64,000 nucleotides of DNA from Candidatus Omnitrophota bacterium (GTDB lineage: Bacteria > Omnitrophota > Gorgyraeia > Duberdicusellales > 4484-171). Position 1 is the stretch's first letter, and the number at the start of each line of letters is the position of its first letter. This document shows positions 41,154-50,961 of this stretch, one piece after another. The position numbers were made by a program, and so were the translations under genes. The stretch spans positions 7,828-71,827 of the forward strand of contig JAIPHS010000001.1 in NCBI GenBank assembly GCA_021735105.1. Direction: 5' to 3'. Under the pieces are notes generated by a model. It ran no database searches, was not told the origin of the DNA, and saw only the letters and a program-made list of their open reading frames with translations.

Positions 41154-42806
41154 GTGAAAAAAAAATGTTTTTCTCGATTTACCGTAATATATCTACTATT
41201 TGTCTTTTTGTCCATAATCCTTTTTGCTAAAATCATATATCTTCAAGTTTATCGAGAAGATTTTTTTGATCAGCTTGCCCAGAAACAGCATTATGGACTT
41301 TTTCCAATACAAAGCAAGAGAGGTGAGATTATTGACCGTAATCAAGATATTCTTGCCAAAAGTATTCATTTTTATTCGGTTTTTGCCGATCCATTTTTTA
41401 TCAAAAATAAAAATAATTATGCTAGCCTTCTTTCTGAAAAATTAAATATTTCAGAAAAAAATTTAATAGCTAAATTAAATAAAAAAAACCGTCGTTTTAT
41501 TTGGGTAAAAAGAAAGATAGACTGGAAACAAAAAAAAGATATAGAAAGTCTTAATTTAACTGGAATTGGATTTATAAGAGAAAACCAAAGGTTTTATCCT
41601 GAAAAAAGTTTATTTCCTTCTGTCTTGGGGCTTGTAGGTATAGACAATAATGGTTTAGAGGGAATTGAATTTTATTATGATAATTATTTGCGGGGCAAAA
41701 AGGGATGGGCTAGGGTTTTAAGAGATTCGGCTTCAGAGCATTTGATTTTGACCCCTTCTTTGATAGAATTACAACAAGGGGCTGACTTGGTACTTACCTT
41801 AGATACTAGAATTCAATATTGGGTAAAACAATATCTAAAAGAAACAATTGAAAAATATAGAGCAAAAAATGGTTCGGTAGTGGTGATGAATGCCCAAAAT
41901 GGTGAAATATTAGCTTTAGCAAATTCTAATAGTTCTGACCTAGAAAAAGACAAATTTTATTTTTCTAAAAATAATGCAGTTACAGATATGTTTGAGCCTG
42001 GTTCGGTTTTTAAGATTGTAACTTTAGTTGCTGCATTATCAGAAAAAATGCTTTTTGGTAAAATTGATTGTGAACAAGGTAAATTCAAAATTCCCGGGAC
42101 TGTATTAAACGATTACCGTCCTTATGGAAAACTTTCTTTCCAGGAAGTTTTTTATAAATCAAGCAATATAGGCGTTGCTAAAATAGCTACAACCGTTGGT
42201 TACAAAAAAATATATAATTATATAGAAAAAATGGGTTTTGGCCAAAAAACCGGCATAGATTTTCCCGGTGAAACTAAAGGAAGGCTTATCCAGCTAGATA
42301 AATGGTCAAAAACTGCAAGATATATTATTCCTATTGGCCAAGGTATAGGAGTGAATTTACTGCAATTGGTGAGGGCCTTTGCTGTAATAGTAAACGGTGG
42401 AGATTTAGTAACTCCTCATTTAGGTAAAAAATTATGCGCTAAAGGTTTTTGCCGAGACATTAAGCATGATTTAAAAAAAGATATTGTATCGGCTGAAACA
42501 GCTAATAAAGCTAAAAAAGTCTTAGTTAAAGTTGTTAGCCAAGGAACCGGCAGAAGAGCTAAAGTTGACGGTGAATTAGTTGGCGGCAAAACCGGAACTG
42601 CCCAAAAATTTGATTCAAATTTAGGCAGATATTCTCCCAGTAAATATAGGGCTAATTTTATTGGTTTTATTGACAGCGCAAAAAAGCCAATTGTAATTGG
42701 AGTAACTATCGATGAACCCAAAAAATCACATTTTGGGGGAGCAGTAGCAGCTCCTTTATTTAAAAAAATTGCTGAAAAAATTATTAGTTATGAATTATTC
42801 GAATAA
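41154..42806 (+). CDS. ftsI: Peptidoglycan transpeptidase FtsI (PBP3-type, septal)
   Basis: FtsI cross-links septal peptidoglycan. One transmembrane helix (residues 10-30) anchors it. The pedestal follows (RGEIIDRNQDILAKS near 56). The penicillin-binding domain has S284-x-x-K287 (EPGSVFK), S336-S337-N338 (KSSN) and K479-T-G (KTGTAQ). Length 550. The start is GTG 41154; no in-frame ATG lies nearby. No PASTA domains follow. Partner of FtsW in the same cluster. Confidence 0.94.
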   Translation: MKKKCFSRFTVIYLLFVFLSIILFAKIIYLQVYREDFFDQLAQKQHYGLFPIQSKRGEIIDRNQDILAKSIHFYSVFADPFFIKNKNNYASLLSEKLNISEKNLIAKLNKKNRRFIWVKRKIDWKQKKDIESLNLTGIGFIRENQRFYPEKSLFPSVLGLVGIDNNGLEGIEFYYDNYLRGKKGWARVLRDSASEHLILTPSLIELQQGADLVLTLDTRIQYWVKQYLKETIEKYRAKNGSVVVMNAQNGEILALANSNSSDLEKDKFYFSKNNAVTDMFEPGSVFKIVTLVAALSEKMLFGKIDCEQGKFKIPGTVLNDYRPYGKLSFQEVFYKSSNIGVAKIATTVGYKKIYNYIEKMGFGQKTGIDFPGETKGRLIQLDKWSKTARYIIPIGQGIGVNLLQLVRAFAVIVNGGDLVTPHLGKKLCAKGFCRDIKHDLKKDIVSAETANKAKKVLVKVVSQGTGRRAKVDGELVGGKTGTAQKFDSNLGRYSPSKYRANFIGFIDSAKKPIVIGVTIDEPKKSHFGGAVAAPLFKKIAEKIISYELFE

Positions 42807-42807
42807 A

Positions 42808-44253
42808 ATGAAGGTAAAAAATTTTTTAAAATCAATCAAAGATCCCCATATCCAAAATTTAATAATAACAGATATTGCTGATGATTCCAGATTTGTTAAA
42901 AAAGGAAGTATCTTTTTTGTAATCGAGAAACCAAATTTTGATATATTTTCTGTTTTAAAAAAAATAGAGAAAAAAGTAAAAATATATGCTGTTGACTTAA
43001 AAAATAAAGATCGTATTAAAAAAATGGCTATAAATAAACCAGTTATTTATTTAAAAGGGATAGAAAACCATTTCTATCAAGCAGTTAAAAAATTTTATAA
43101 ACCAAAATTGAATCTTAAAATAATTGGAATTACTGGAACTAATGGAAAAACTTCCACCGCTTATTTTTTACACCAATTATTTAAAAAAAATGGGAAAAAA
43201 ACAGCTTTTTTTGGAACAATCGGTTATTTTATCGGTTCATCTAAATATAAAATAAACCATACTACTGCTGATTTTCTTACGCTTTATAAAATGATTAAAA
43301 AAGTTAGTCAGAAAAAGATTAATTACCTAATTATGGAAGTTTCTTCTCACAGTATAGCTCAAGAAAGGATAAAAGGCTTAAATTTTACAAGATGTGTATT
43401 TACCAATCTAAGCCGGGACCATCTTGATTATCATAAAACAATGGATTCATATTTTAAAATAAAAAAAAGTTTTTTCTTTCAGAGTAATTGTTATTCTGTT
43501 GTTAACAATAATTGCTTATACGGTAAAAAAATATTGTCTAGTTTAAATAAAAAGATTTCTTATGGGGTTAAAAGCAACTCTGATTATCAAGCAAAAAATA
43601 TAAAACTTTTTAAAAATAGGACAAAATTTGATTTAGTTTGGAATAATCGAGTTTTTCCTGTATCAACGAAATTATCTGGGTATCATAACATTTTAAATAT
43701 TTTAGCGGCATTAGCTTCTGCCCATTCTTTAAGATTTTCTTTAGATAAGCTGGTAAAGACGGTTCCGTCTTTGAAAAGAGCTAAGGGCCGATTTCAAGAA
43801 ATAGCTCAAAATATATTCATAGATTATGCTCATACACCAGAAGGGCTTGAGCATATTCTTTCTTCTTTGCAAGATATAGGCTATGAGAAGATTATATCTG
43901 TCTTTGGTTGCGGCGGGCAGCGGGATAAAGGCAAAAGAAAAATTATGGGGAAAATATCTTCTCAATTAGCCGATGTTACTATTATTACTTCAGATAACCC
44001 CAGGGGAGAAGATCCATCATATATTTGTAAACAAATCAAAAAAGGTTGCCTAAACAATAGATTTAAAGTTATCATAAATAGGAAAGAAGCAATAAGAAAA
44101 GCAATATTATTATATCGAAACAAAAAAGAAATTGGCCAAAAAGTGTGTGTTTTGGTGGCTGGTAAAGGGCATGAAGATTGTCAAATATTAAAAAATAAAA
44201 AGGTTCCTTTTCAAGATTCAAAGACAATCAAAAGTATTTTAAAAAATAACTAA
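42808..44253 (+). CDS. murE: UDP-MurNAc-tripeptide synthetase MurE (meso-DAP type)
   Basis: MurE adds the third amino acid to UDP-MurNAc-L-Ala-D-Glu. The P-loop GITGTNGKTST (about residues 107-117) and MEVSSHSIAQERI are typical. The specificity motif DNPR occurs in SDNPRGEDPS in the C-terminal domain, which marks meso-diaminopimelate rather than lysine. ATG 42808 begins one base after the ftsI stop. The upstream ATG at 42769 would overlap ftsI by 38 bases and add an unalignable stretch. Length 481. Confidence 0.95.
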   Translation: MKVKNFLKSIKDPHIQNLIITDIADDSRFVKKGSIFFVIEKPNFDIFSVLKKIEKKVKIYAVDLKNKDRIKKMAINKPVIYLKGIENHFYQAVKKFYKPKLNLKIIGITGTNGKTSTAYFLHQLFKKNGKKTAFFGTIGYFIGSSKYKINHTTADFLTLYKMIKKVSQKKINYLIMEVSSHSIAQERIKGLNFTRCVFTNLSRDHLDYHKTMDSYFKIKKSFFFQSNCYSVVNNNCLYGKKILSSLNKKISYGVKSNSDYQAKNIKLFKNRTKFDLVWNNRVFPVSTKLSGYHNILNILAALASAHSLRFSLDKLVKTVPSLKRAKGRFQEIAQNIFIDYAHTPEGLEHILSSLQDIGYEKIISVFGCGGQRDKGKRKIMGKISSQLADVTIITSDNPRGEDPSYICKQIKKGCLNNRFKVIINRKEAIRKAILLYRNKKEIGQKVCVLVAGKGHEDCQILKNKKVPFQDSKTIKSILKNN

Positions 44254-44259
44254 ACAAAA

Positions 44260-45603
44260 ATGAATATTAGTGATTTTAAAGTTATTGAAAAAGTCTTAGA
44301 TCCCTATAAAATTTATAACCTTTATTATTTTCAGCCAGTTAAAGGATTTTGCTTAGATTCACGTTCTCTAAGGAAGGGAGATGCTTTTATTGCTTTAGCT
44401 GGGAAATATAAAGATGGCCATGATTTTATTAAAATGGCGGTTAAAAAAGGGGCGGTTTTAATAATAACTGCAAAATACATAAAAACTAAACCCAAAGTTC
44501 CTCAGTTTATCGTTCAAGATACAACTCATGCTCTTGAGAGAATAATTTTATTTTTACGAAAAAAGCATAAAAAAACAACTGTTTTTGCTATAACTGGTTC
44601 TTTGGGAAAAACAACAACTAAGGAGATGCTCAGTTTCCTTCTTCAGCCTTATAAAAATATTTTAAAGAACAGGGCTAGCGAAAATAATATTTTTGGAGTA
44701 GCAAAAACTATTTTTTCTTATAATAATCAGAATTCAATTATCTTTGAACTTGGAACAAATCAAATCGGAGAGATCAAAAACCTTGCCAAGATGATTCAGC
44801 CTAATATAGGAGTTATTACTTGTATAAAGCCGGCCCATTTGGCTGGTTTAGGAAGTGTCGATAAGATTAAAAAAGAAAAACTTTCAATGTTTGAAGACAA
44901 CCAAAAGATGAGAGCTGTTTTAAATGGTGATGATAAAATGCTTTCCGGCCTGAAGCTAAAAAATAAAACTTTTTGGTATGGTAAAAATAAAAAAAATCAC
45001 CTCTATTACAAGCTGGAAAAAAGAAAAGATGACAAAATTCATTTTAAAATATTAGATAAGTATAACCTGATTGTACCGATTCGTTTTGAAAATTTTATTA
45101 GTAATTATTTGGCAGCAATATCAGCCGCTCATATTTTAGGTATTCCATATCGAGATCTTATTCAGCGTCTAAATAATTTTAATAGTTTTTCTTCAATGCG
45201 AATGGAAAAAAGAATAATAGGCAGTTACACTATTTTAAATGATGCCTATAATGCTAATCCTTATTCTTTTGAGCAGTCCCTTTCGGTAGTGAAACGATTT
45301 AAAATACCCAAGGTAGTTATAGCTGCAGATATGCTTGAGTTAGGTTCAAAAACAGAATATTATCACCGTAAGTTGGCTGCTCAAATCTATGGAATTGGTT
45401 GTCAATATTGTGTTACCTACGGTAATAATAGCAAAATAACAAATAAGCAACTAAAAATTTTAGGGCATAAAAATGTATTTCATTTTTTTTCTCAAAAAAA
45501 AATTGCGTCATTTTTAAAACAAAAATTGAAAAATAAAAATTATTTAATTTTCTTAAAAGGTTCCCGGAAAATGCAGCTGGAAAAAATAGTTAAATATCTA
45601 TAA
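44260..45603 (+). CDS. murF: UDP-MurNAc-tripeptide:D-Ala-D-Ala ligase MurF
   Basis: MurF adds D-Ala-D-Ala to complete the pentapeptide. The sequence has CLDSRSLRKGDAFIAL at the N-domain, the P-loop ITGSLGKTTTKEML, FELGTNQIGEI, KPAHLAGLGS and NDAYNANPYS, all in the order expected. Length 447. It follows murE by 6 bases. A possible internal promoter lies just after it, before mraY. Confidence 0.95.
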   Translation: MNISDFKVIEKVLDPYKIYNLYYFQPVKGFCLDSRSLRKGDAFIALAGKYKDGHDFIKMAVKKGAVLIITAKYIKTKPKVPQFIVQDTTHALERIILFLRKKHKKTTVFAITGSLGKTTTKEMLSFLLQPYKNILKNRASENNIFGVAKTIFSYNNQNSIIFELGTNQIGEIKNLAKMIQPNIGVITCIKPAHLAGLGSVDKIKKEKLSMFEDNQKMRAVLNGDDKMLSGLKLKNKTFWYGKNKKNHLYYKLEKRKDDKIHFKILDKYNLIVPIRFENFISNYLAAISAAHILGIPYRDLIQRLNNFNSFSSMRMEKRIIGSYTILNDAYNANPYSFEQSLSVVKRFKIPKVVIAADMLELGSKTEYYHRKLAAQIYGIGCQYCVTYGNNSKITNKQLKILGHKNVFHFFSQKKIASFLKQKLKNKNYLIFLKGSRKMQLEKIVKYL

Positions 45604-45617
45604 TAATTACTAGTTTT

Positions 45618-45626
45618 TGGTACAAT
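45618..45626 (+). promoter_or_regulatory. Possible internal promoter before mraY
   Basis: TGGTACAAT is an extended -10 (TGn plus TACAAT at 45621-45626) in the 62-base gap between murF and mraY, about 40 bases before the mraY ATG. A clear -35 is not seen. It could supply extra transcription of mraY onward. Confidence 0.4.
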
Positions 45627-45665
45627 ATAATTAAAAGTCACATGTCATCTGTAACCTAAAATATT

Positions 45666-46748
45666 ATGTTTTATCACCTATTATATCCTTTGTCTGAGCA
45701 CTTTTTTATTTTTAATCTCATAAAATATATTACTTTTCGGGGTGGTTGTGCATTTTTTACTTCTTTTTTTCTTGTTCTTTGCCTCTGGCGGCCTTTAATA
45801 AAGAGATTACATAAGCTGCAGATTATAGAAACTGTAGATATGTATGGACATCTGCATCTTGAAACCCTGCATAAAGATAAAAAAGGTACTCCTACTATGG
45901 GAGGTATTCTTATTGTTTTTTCTCTATTTTTTTCTAGTTTGCTTTGGGTTCGTTTGGATAATTTATTAGTATGGGCAGTATTGTTTACTATGGTGGCTTT
46001 AGCTTTTTTGGGCCTAGCAGATGATTTTTTAAAAATAAAAAAAGCTAAGGGATTGAGCCGGTTTCAAAAATTGTTTTGGCAAAGCCTAATTGGCTTAATT
46101 TTAGGCCTTTTTATAGTATTATACAAAGGCATAGAACCTACCTGGAGCTTACCTTTTTTTAAAAATGTAGTATTAAATTTAGGATATTTTTATATTTTTT
46201 GGGCTATTTGTTTAATAGTAGCTACATCTAATGCAGTAAATTTTACCGATGGTTTGGATGGTTTAGCGGTTGGCAGTTTAATTATTAATGCAGCTATCTT
46301 TTCTTTACTAGCTTATTTGGTTGGAAATATAAATTTTGCTGAATACCTTTTTATTCCTTATATAGAAGGTGCAGGAGAATTAACTATTATAACTTTAAGT
46401 TTAGTTGGTTCTGGTTTAGCCTTTCTTTGGTTTAATTCTTATCCGGCTCAGATTTTCATGGGAGATATAGGGGCATTAGCCTTAGGGGGGCTCATTGGAG
46501 CAGTTGCTTTAATTATAAAAAAAGAATTTATCCTTTTTTTAAGCGGTGGTTTGTTTGTAATTGAGGCGTTAAGTGTAATCTTACAAATTGGTTCTGTAAA
46601 GTTACGTAAAAAAAGAATGTTTAAAGCTGCTCCTATTCATCACCATTTCCAAATTAAAGGTTGGGCAGAACCAAAAATAATTATCCGGTTTTGGATTATT
46701 ACGATAATCTGTGCTTGTCTGGCGCTGCTTACCCTTAAGCTTCGATAA
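45666..46748 (+). CDS. mraY: Phospho-MurNAc-pentapeptide transferase MraY
   Basis: MraY moves phospho-MurNAc-pentapeptide onto undecaprenyl phosphate, forming lipid I at the membrane. About ten transmembrane segments are visible. Conserved motifs include KKGTPTMGGILI, LGLADDFLKIKKAKGL (the DD pair), NAVNFTDGLDGLAVG and the His-rich cytosolic loop PIHHHFQIKG. Length 360 is typical. No Shine-Dalgarno is obvious. It is followed by murD after 3 bases. Confidence 0.97.
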   Translation: MFYHLLYPLSEHFFIFNLIKYITFRGGCAFFTSFFLVLCLWRPLIKRLHKLQIIETVDMYGHLHLETLHKDKKGTPTMGGILIVFSLFFSSLLWVRLDNLLVWAVLFTMVALAFLGLADDFLKIKKAKGLSRFQKLFWQSLIGLILGLFIVLYKGIEPTWSLPFFKNVVLNLGYFYIFWAICLIVATSNAVNFTDGLDGLAVGSLIINAAIFSLLAYLVGNINFAEYLFIPYIEGAGELTIITLSLVGSGLAFLWFNSYPAQIFMGDIGALALGGLIGAVALIIKKEFILFLSGGLFVIEALSVILQIGSVKLRKKRMFKAAPIHHHFQIKGWAEPKIIIRFWIITIICACLALLTLKLR

Positions 46749-46751
46749 TTA

Positions 46752-48002
46752 ATGAAATTTATTAAAGACTTAAAGATAGTTTGCGTAGCGGGATGGGGGA
46801 AAACCGGTATTTCTTTGGTAAAGATGTTACTTAATTTAGATAAAAAAATTAAAGTAACCGAAACTAGAAAAAGGAATTGTTTTTGCCCTCAGCTTATTAA
46901 GGATTTTGAAAGTAAGGGGGTTGAGTTTGAGTTTGGCGGCCACTCAGAAAAATTTATCAAATTATCTGAATTAATTATCTTAAGTCCGGGGATAGATCTT
47001 TCTAAATCAGAACTAAATAACATTGCCAAAAAAAATCATATAGCTTATTTGGGAGAGTTGGAGTTTGCTTCTTATTTTACAAATGCAAAAATTATTGCAA
47101 TTACTGGAACCAATGGGAAAACTACAACAGCTTATTTAACCTACCAGCTGCTTAAACAAAAAAATAAAAAAGTCTATTTAGGTGGTAATATTGGACGCCC
47201 TTTTTCTGAATTTGTATTGGATACTCAAGAAAAAGATATAGTGGTTTTGGAAGTAAGTTCATTTCAGTTGGAAACAATTATTAAATTTAGGCCATATGTT
47301 GCTGTTTTGCTTAATGTTGAGCCTGATCATATAGATCGGCATAAAAATTTCGGCAATTATTTAAAAATAAAATTGAAAATATTTAAAAATCAGCAAAAAA
47401 ATGATTGGATGGTTATCAATAAAGCAATAAATCTACAAGAAATCTCGTTATCACAAATAAATTCAAAAATAATATATTTCAAAGATGAGTTGTCTGACCA
47501 AAATTTTTCAGCTGCCTATAGAATAGGAAAGATTTTTGGTGTTACCAAGGCTGATTGCCACCTGCTTTTTTCCCAATATAAAAAATTACCCCATCGCCAA
47601 CGACTAGTAAAGGAAATAAATAAGATAAGATTTATAAATGACTCAAAATCTACTAATCCTTCTTCAACATCATTTGCTCTAAAGTCAATAAAATCACCGA
47701 TTATATTAATTGCTGGAGGTAAAGATAAAGGGTTTTACTACCAAGGCTTGAGATTATATGCAAGAAAAATTAGACAGGTAAACCTTATCGGCCAGGCAGC
47801 AGATAAAATTAAAAATGAGTTAGGTAATAAAATTAAATGTCAAAAGTTCAATTCATTGCAAGAGGCGGTATTGTCTGCGTATAAGCAAGCAAAGGCTTTT
47901 GATACCATTCTTCTTTCTCCGATGTGTTCTAGTTTTGATATGTTTAAAAATTATAAAGAAAGGGGCCGGAAATTTATCGAAATTGTAAAAAATATTTCCT
48001 AA
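46752..48002 (+). CDS. murD: UDP-MurNAc-L-Ala:D-Glu ligase MurD
   Basis: MurD adds D-glutamate to UDP-MurNAc-L-alanine. It has the N-terminal UDP-binding domain (VCVAGWGKTGISLVKML), the P-loop ITGTNGKTTTAYL, LEVSSFQLETI, LNVEPDHIDRH, and FINDSKSTNPSSTSFAL, the family pattern for carbamylated Lys and ligand binding. Length 416, slightly short. It sits between mraY and ftsW as in most dcw clusters. Confidence 0.96.
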   Translation: MKFIKDLKIVCVAGWGKTGISLVKMLLNLDKKIKVTETRKRNCFCPQLIKDFESKGVEFEFGGHSEKFIKLSELIILSPGIDLSKSELNNIAKKNHIAYLGELEFASYFTNAKIIAITGTNGKTTTAYLTYQLLKQKNKKVYLGGNIGRPFSEFVLDTQEKDIVVLEVSSFQLETIIKFRPYVAVLLNVEPDHIDRHKNFGNYLKIKLKIFKNQQKNDWMVINKAINLQEISLSQINSKIIYFKDELSDQNFSAAYRIGKIFGVTKADCHLLFSQYKKLPHRQRLVKEINKIRFINDSKSTNPSSTSFALKSIKSPIILIAGGKDKGFYYQGLRLYARKIRQVNLIGQAADKIKNELGNKIKCQKFNSLQEAVLSAYKQAKAFDTILLSPMCSSFDMFKNYKERGRKFIEIVKNIS

Positions 48003-48018
48003 TATAACCGGTTGTTTT

Positions 48019-49173
48019 ATGATAAACAGAATAAAAATTTTTTTCATCAATAAAATTAATAACTTAAAGGAATGGGAGTCATTACGTAAGGAAAGAAGAA
48101 TTATTTTTTCCTTAATTTTCAGCTTAACTCTTATTGGGTTACTTTTTATTTATGAATCTTCCAGCCTTTATGCTTTAAAGCATTATAATGATTCTGCTTA
48201 TTTTTTTAAAAAACAAATTTTGTTTTTTATATTAGCACTTTTTTCTTTTTGTGGGGCATTATTTATAGATTTAGATTTTCTTCGACAGCAAAGTAAAAAA
48301 ATATTAATTTCTTTGATTGTAATTTTGATAATTGTTCTTTTTTTTGGCCAGAAATCAGGCGGAGCTTCTCGCTGGATTCAGCTAGGGGGTTTTAGCTTTC
48401 AACCCTCTGAATTATTAAAAATATTTTTTCTTATTTATTGCGCTGATTATTGCAGCCGAAAAAAAATGATTTTAAAAGATTTGAATTATGGTTTTATTCC
48501 GGTGGGGTTGGTTTTAGCCATAATTTGCTTACTTTTGTTAATTCAGCCGGATTTAGGGGGTGTAATCTTTTGGATTATTTGGTTTTTAATTTTTGTATAT
48601 TTATATGGAGCAAGATTAAAGCATCTAGCTATAATTATCTTAGGCTGTTTGATTAGTTTCTTTTTTTTAGTAAAGCTATACCCTTACCGGGTAAGAAGAA
48701 TAATCGCTTATCTTGATCCTTTTTCTGATCCTCAGGGTTCAGGCTTTCAAATTATTCAGTCTCAATTAGCTTATAGCAGAGGAGGGATATTAGGAGTAGG
48801 ATTAGGGGAAGGAAAACAGAAATTATTTTTTTTACCGGCTGCGCATACTGATTTTATATTTTCAATTATTGCCGAAGAATTAGGGCTTATTTTGACTTTA
48901 GGGATTGTATTAATGTTTTTTTTAATTATTCATAAAATGTTAAAAATTTCTGACTTTATTAATGATAACTTTAGAAAAGGAATACTTTTTGGAATAGCTG
49001 TTATTTTTTTTCTTGAAGTATTTATTAATATTGGTGTTACCTGCGGCCTATTGCCGACCAAAGGGATGCCTCTTCCTTTTATCAGTTATGGTGGTACCAA
49101 TTTGGTTGTCCACTATATACTCTTAGGGTTATTTTTTAATGCATCGAAAAAACCATTTAAAGATAAAAGATGA
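48019..49173 (+). CDS. ftsW: Peptidoglycan glycosyltransferase FtsW
   Basis: FtsW is the SEDS-family polymerase of septal peptidoglycan, working with FtsI. Multiple transmembrane helices are evident from about residue 28. SEDS landmarks are GGASRWIQLGGFSFQPSELLK, LLLIQPDLGG, RRIIAYLDPFSDPQGSGFQ, and PAAHTDFIFSIIAEELGLI, with GLLPTKGMPLPFISYGGTN at the C-terminal end. Length 384. A short soluble N-terminal piece precedes the first helix. The stop overlaps the murG start (ATGA). Confidence 0.95.
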   Translation: MINRIKIFFINKINNLKEWESLRKERRIIFSLIFSLTLIGLLFIYESSSLYALKHYNDSAYFFKKQILFFILALFSFCGALFIDLDFLRQQSKKILISLIVILIIVLFFGQKSGGASRWIQLGGFSFQPSELLKIFFLIYCADYCSRKKMILKDLNYGFIPVGLVLAIICLLLLIQPDLGGVIFWIIWFLIFVYLYGARLKHLAIIILGCLISFFFLVKLYPYRVRRIIAYLDPFSDPQGSGFQIIQSQLAYSRGGILGVGLGEGKQKLFFLPAAHTDFIFSIIAEELGLILTLGIVLMFFLIIHKMLKISDFINDNFRKGILFGIAVIFFLEVFINIGVTCGLLPTKGMPLPFISYGGTNLVVHYILLGLFFNASKKPFKDKR

Positions 49174-50204
49174 AGGTATTATTAGTATCTGAAAGAAGCG
49201 CTGGGCATGTTTATCCGGCTTTGGCTATTGGTGAGAAAATTAAAGAAAGTAACTTAATTGATGCTAAAATTGTTTTCTTTACAAGTTCAAGATTTTTCAA
49301 AAAATATATTAAAAATAAAGGTTATTCAGTGTTAGGATTAACCTTTCAATTTAGGAATATTTTTGTTGAATTTTTTTGCCGTTTTATCGAGTCAATATAT
49401 ATTCTTATCAAAGTTTTTCCTGATATAGTTATTGGATTTGGGGGAAGAGATAGCCTATTTTTAGTTTTATTTGCTAGGATGCTTGGCAGGAAAACTTATA
49501 TTTACGAGCCAAACGCGGAAATGGGCAGGGCTAATAAATTTCTTTCTCTTTTTGTAAAGAATATATTAAGAGGTATCCCTTCTTCTGATCAAAAGAAGAA
49601 ATATAGAATTATCGGAATTCCTTTGGGTAAAAATATAGTAAAAAAAGAAAAAGAGAGGCTAAGAGAAAAGTTTAATTTTAATCAAAAACCTATTATTTTA
49701 TGCTTTGGCGGCAGTCAAGGTTCTCGTTTTATTAATGATAGTTTTCTTAACTTTATAGGAAGACACAATAATAATTCATATCAAATAGCTCATATTACCG
49801 GCGCGAAAGATTATTCTAAAGCGGTCGATTTTTATAGAAAAATAAAGAATAATAAAGTTGTAAAAGATTTCTATCAAGATATGCCTAATTTTTATAATCT
49901 AGCTGATGTTATTTTGTCTAGAGCGGGGGCATTGACTTTAGCTGAAATATCTTTTTATAACATTCCGGCCATTTTAATTCCTCATCCACAAGCATTTGGG
50001 CATCAAAAAACAAATGCAAATTATCTAAAAGATAGAGGTGCTGCAGTTATTTTTGAACAAAATAGTTTTGATTTTAAAAAATTTGAACTTTGCTTAAGCA
50101 AATTAATTCAAAATAACAGTGCTCGAAAAAATATAAAAAATAATCTTAAAAAAATAAAAATTGGAATAAAATATGAAGATTTTTCTTTTAATTTTATTAG
50201 TTAA
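49170..50204 (+). CDS. murG: UDP-GlcNAc:lipid I N-acetylglucosaminyltransferase MurG
   Basis: MurG adds GlcNAc to lipid I on the inner membrane face to form lipid II. C-terminal domain motifs are typical: LCFGGSQGSRFIND, the UDP-ribose Glu region SRAGALTLAEIS, and PHPQAFGHQKTNA. The N-terminal glycine-rich loop, normally GGTGGHxxPALA, here reads SERSAGHVYPALA, so only the final GH is kept. Synteny (ftsW-murG-murC) and the rest of the protein make MurG secure, though the donor/acceptor loop has diverged. Length 344. Its end overlaps the metalloprotease gene by 32 bases. Confidence 0.9.
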   Translation: MKVLLVSERSAGHVYPALAIGEKIKESNLIDAKIVFFTSSRFFKKYIKNKGYSVLGLTFQFRNIFVEFFCRFIESIYILIKVFPDIVIGFGGRDSLFLVLFARMLGRKTYIYEPNAEMGRANKFLSLFVKNILRGIPSSDQKKKYRIIGIPLGKNIVKKEKERLREKFNFNQKPIILCFGGSQGSRFINDSFLNFIGRHNNNSYQIAHITGAKDYSKAVDFYRKIKNNKVVKDFYQDMPNFYNLADVILSRAGALTLAEISFYNIPAILIPHPQAFGHQKTNANYLKDRGAAVIFEQNSFDFKKFELCLSKLIQNNSARKNIKNNLKKIKIGIKYEDFSFNFIS

Positions 50205-50961
50205 TTCATTTTTTCAAAATGTGTACGCAGAAGTTAAAGATTTTAGACAACTGCGGAGCAGCCATTTTATTATAAATTATCAGGAAGGGGTAGAAAGATC
50301 TTATCTAACTAATATTAAGCAAAAAGCTGAAGATTTTTACAAAAAAATTACCCAGGAATTTCATTTAGTTCGAGATGAACTTTGGCTTTGGGACAACCGC
50401 GCTAAAATTTTTGTAGCTAGAGACAGAAAAGAGTATCTTGATAATTTCAATTGTCCTAATTGGTCGGCTGCCTGCCTAGACTATAGGGCAAAAAAAGTTT
50501 ATACATATCCTGGCCAAAAATATTTTATATCAACTCTAGCGCATGAATTGACTCATATTATTTTTCGGGAATATATAAAAAGACAAGATTTACCTCTCTG
50601 GCTAGACGAGGGAATGGCCATGTATATAGAAACAAAATTTTCTGATTCGAGATATCAAGTTTTTTCTGGCCGTATTAAGAAAATGATAAAAGATAATAGT
50701 TTTATACCTTTTAAAGAGTTAACAGAGCTCAACACAAGAACCATGAGAGAAAAACCGGATTCTTATGTAAATACCTTTTATCTGCAGTCTTTTTCTCTTA
50801 TAAATTTTATAATTGGAAAGTATAAAAAGCATCACTTTTCACAATTTTTGTGGAACTTTAAAAATGAATCAAATTTTAGGAAAGCTTTATCTAAAACCTA
50901 TTATCAACTAAAAAGTTTAAAAGATTTAGAAGAAAGATGGAAAACTTATTATCTAAAGTAA
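50173..50961 (+). CDS. Secreted gluzincin-type zinc metalloprotease inserted in the dcw cluster
   Basis: A signal peptide (MKIFLLILLVNSFFQNVYA) directs this 262-residue protein out of the cytoplasm. It carries H124-E-L-T-H128 and a downstream E146 in WLDEGMAMY, the HExxH plus Glu arrangement of peptidase MA-like gluzincins. It overlaps murG by 32 bases and murC by 25, so it is translationally tied to them. A protease here is not part of the standard cluster. A role in processing an envelope or division protein is inferred from position. Not to be confused with M23 cell wall hydrolases, which use other motifs. Confidence 0.85.
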   Translation: MKIFLLILLVNSFFQNVYAEVKDFRQLRSSHFIINYQEGVERSYLTNIKQKAEDFYKKITQEFHLVRDELWLWDNRAKIFVARDRKEYLDNFNCPNWSAACLDYRAKKVYTYPGQKYFISTLAHELTHIIFREYIKRQDLPLWLDEGMAMYIETKFSDSRYQVFSGRIKKMIKDNSFIPFKELTELNTRTMREKPDSYVNTFYLQSFSLINFIIGKYKKHHFSQFLWNFKNESNFRKALSKTYYQLKSLKDLEERWKTYYLK

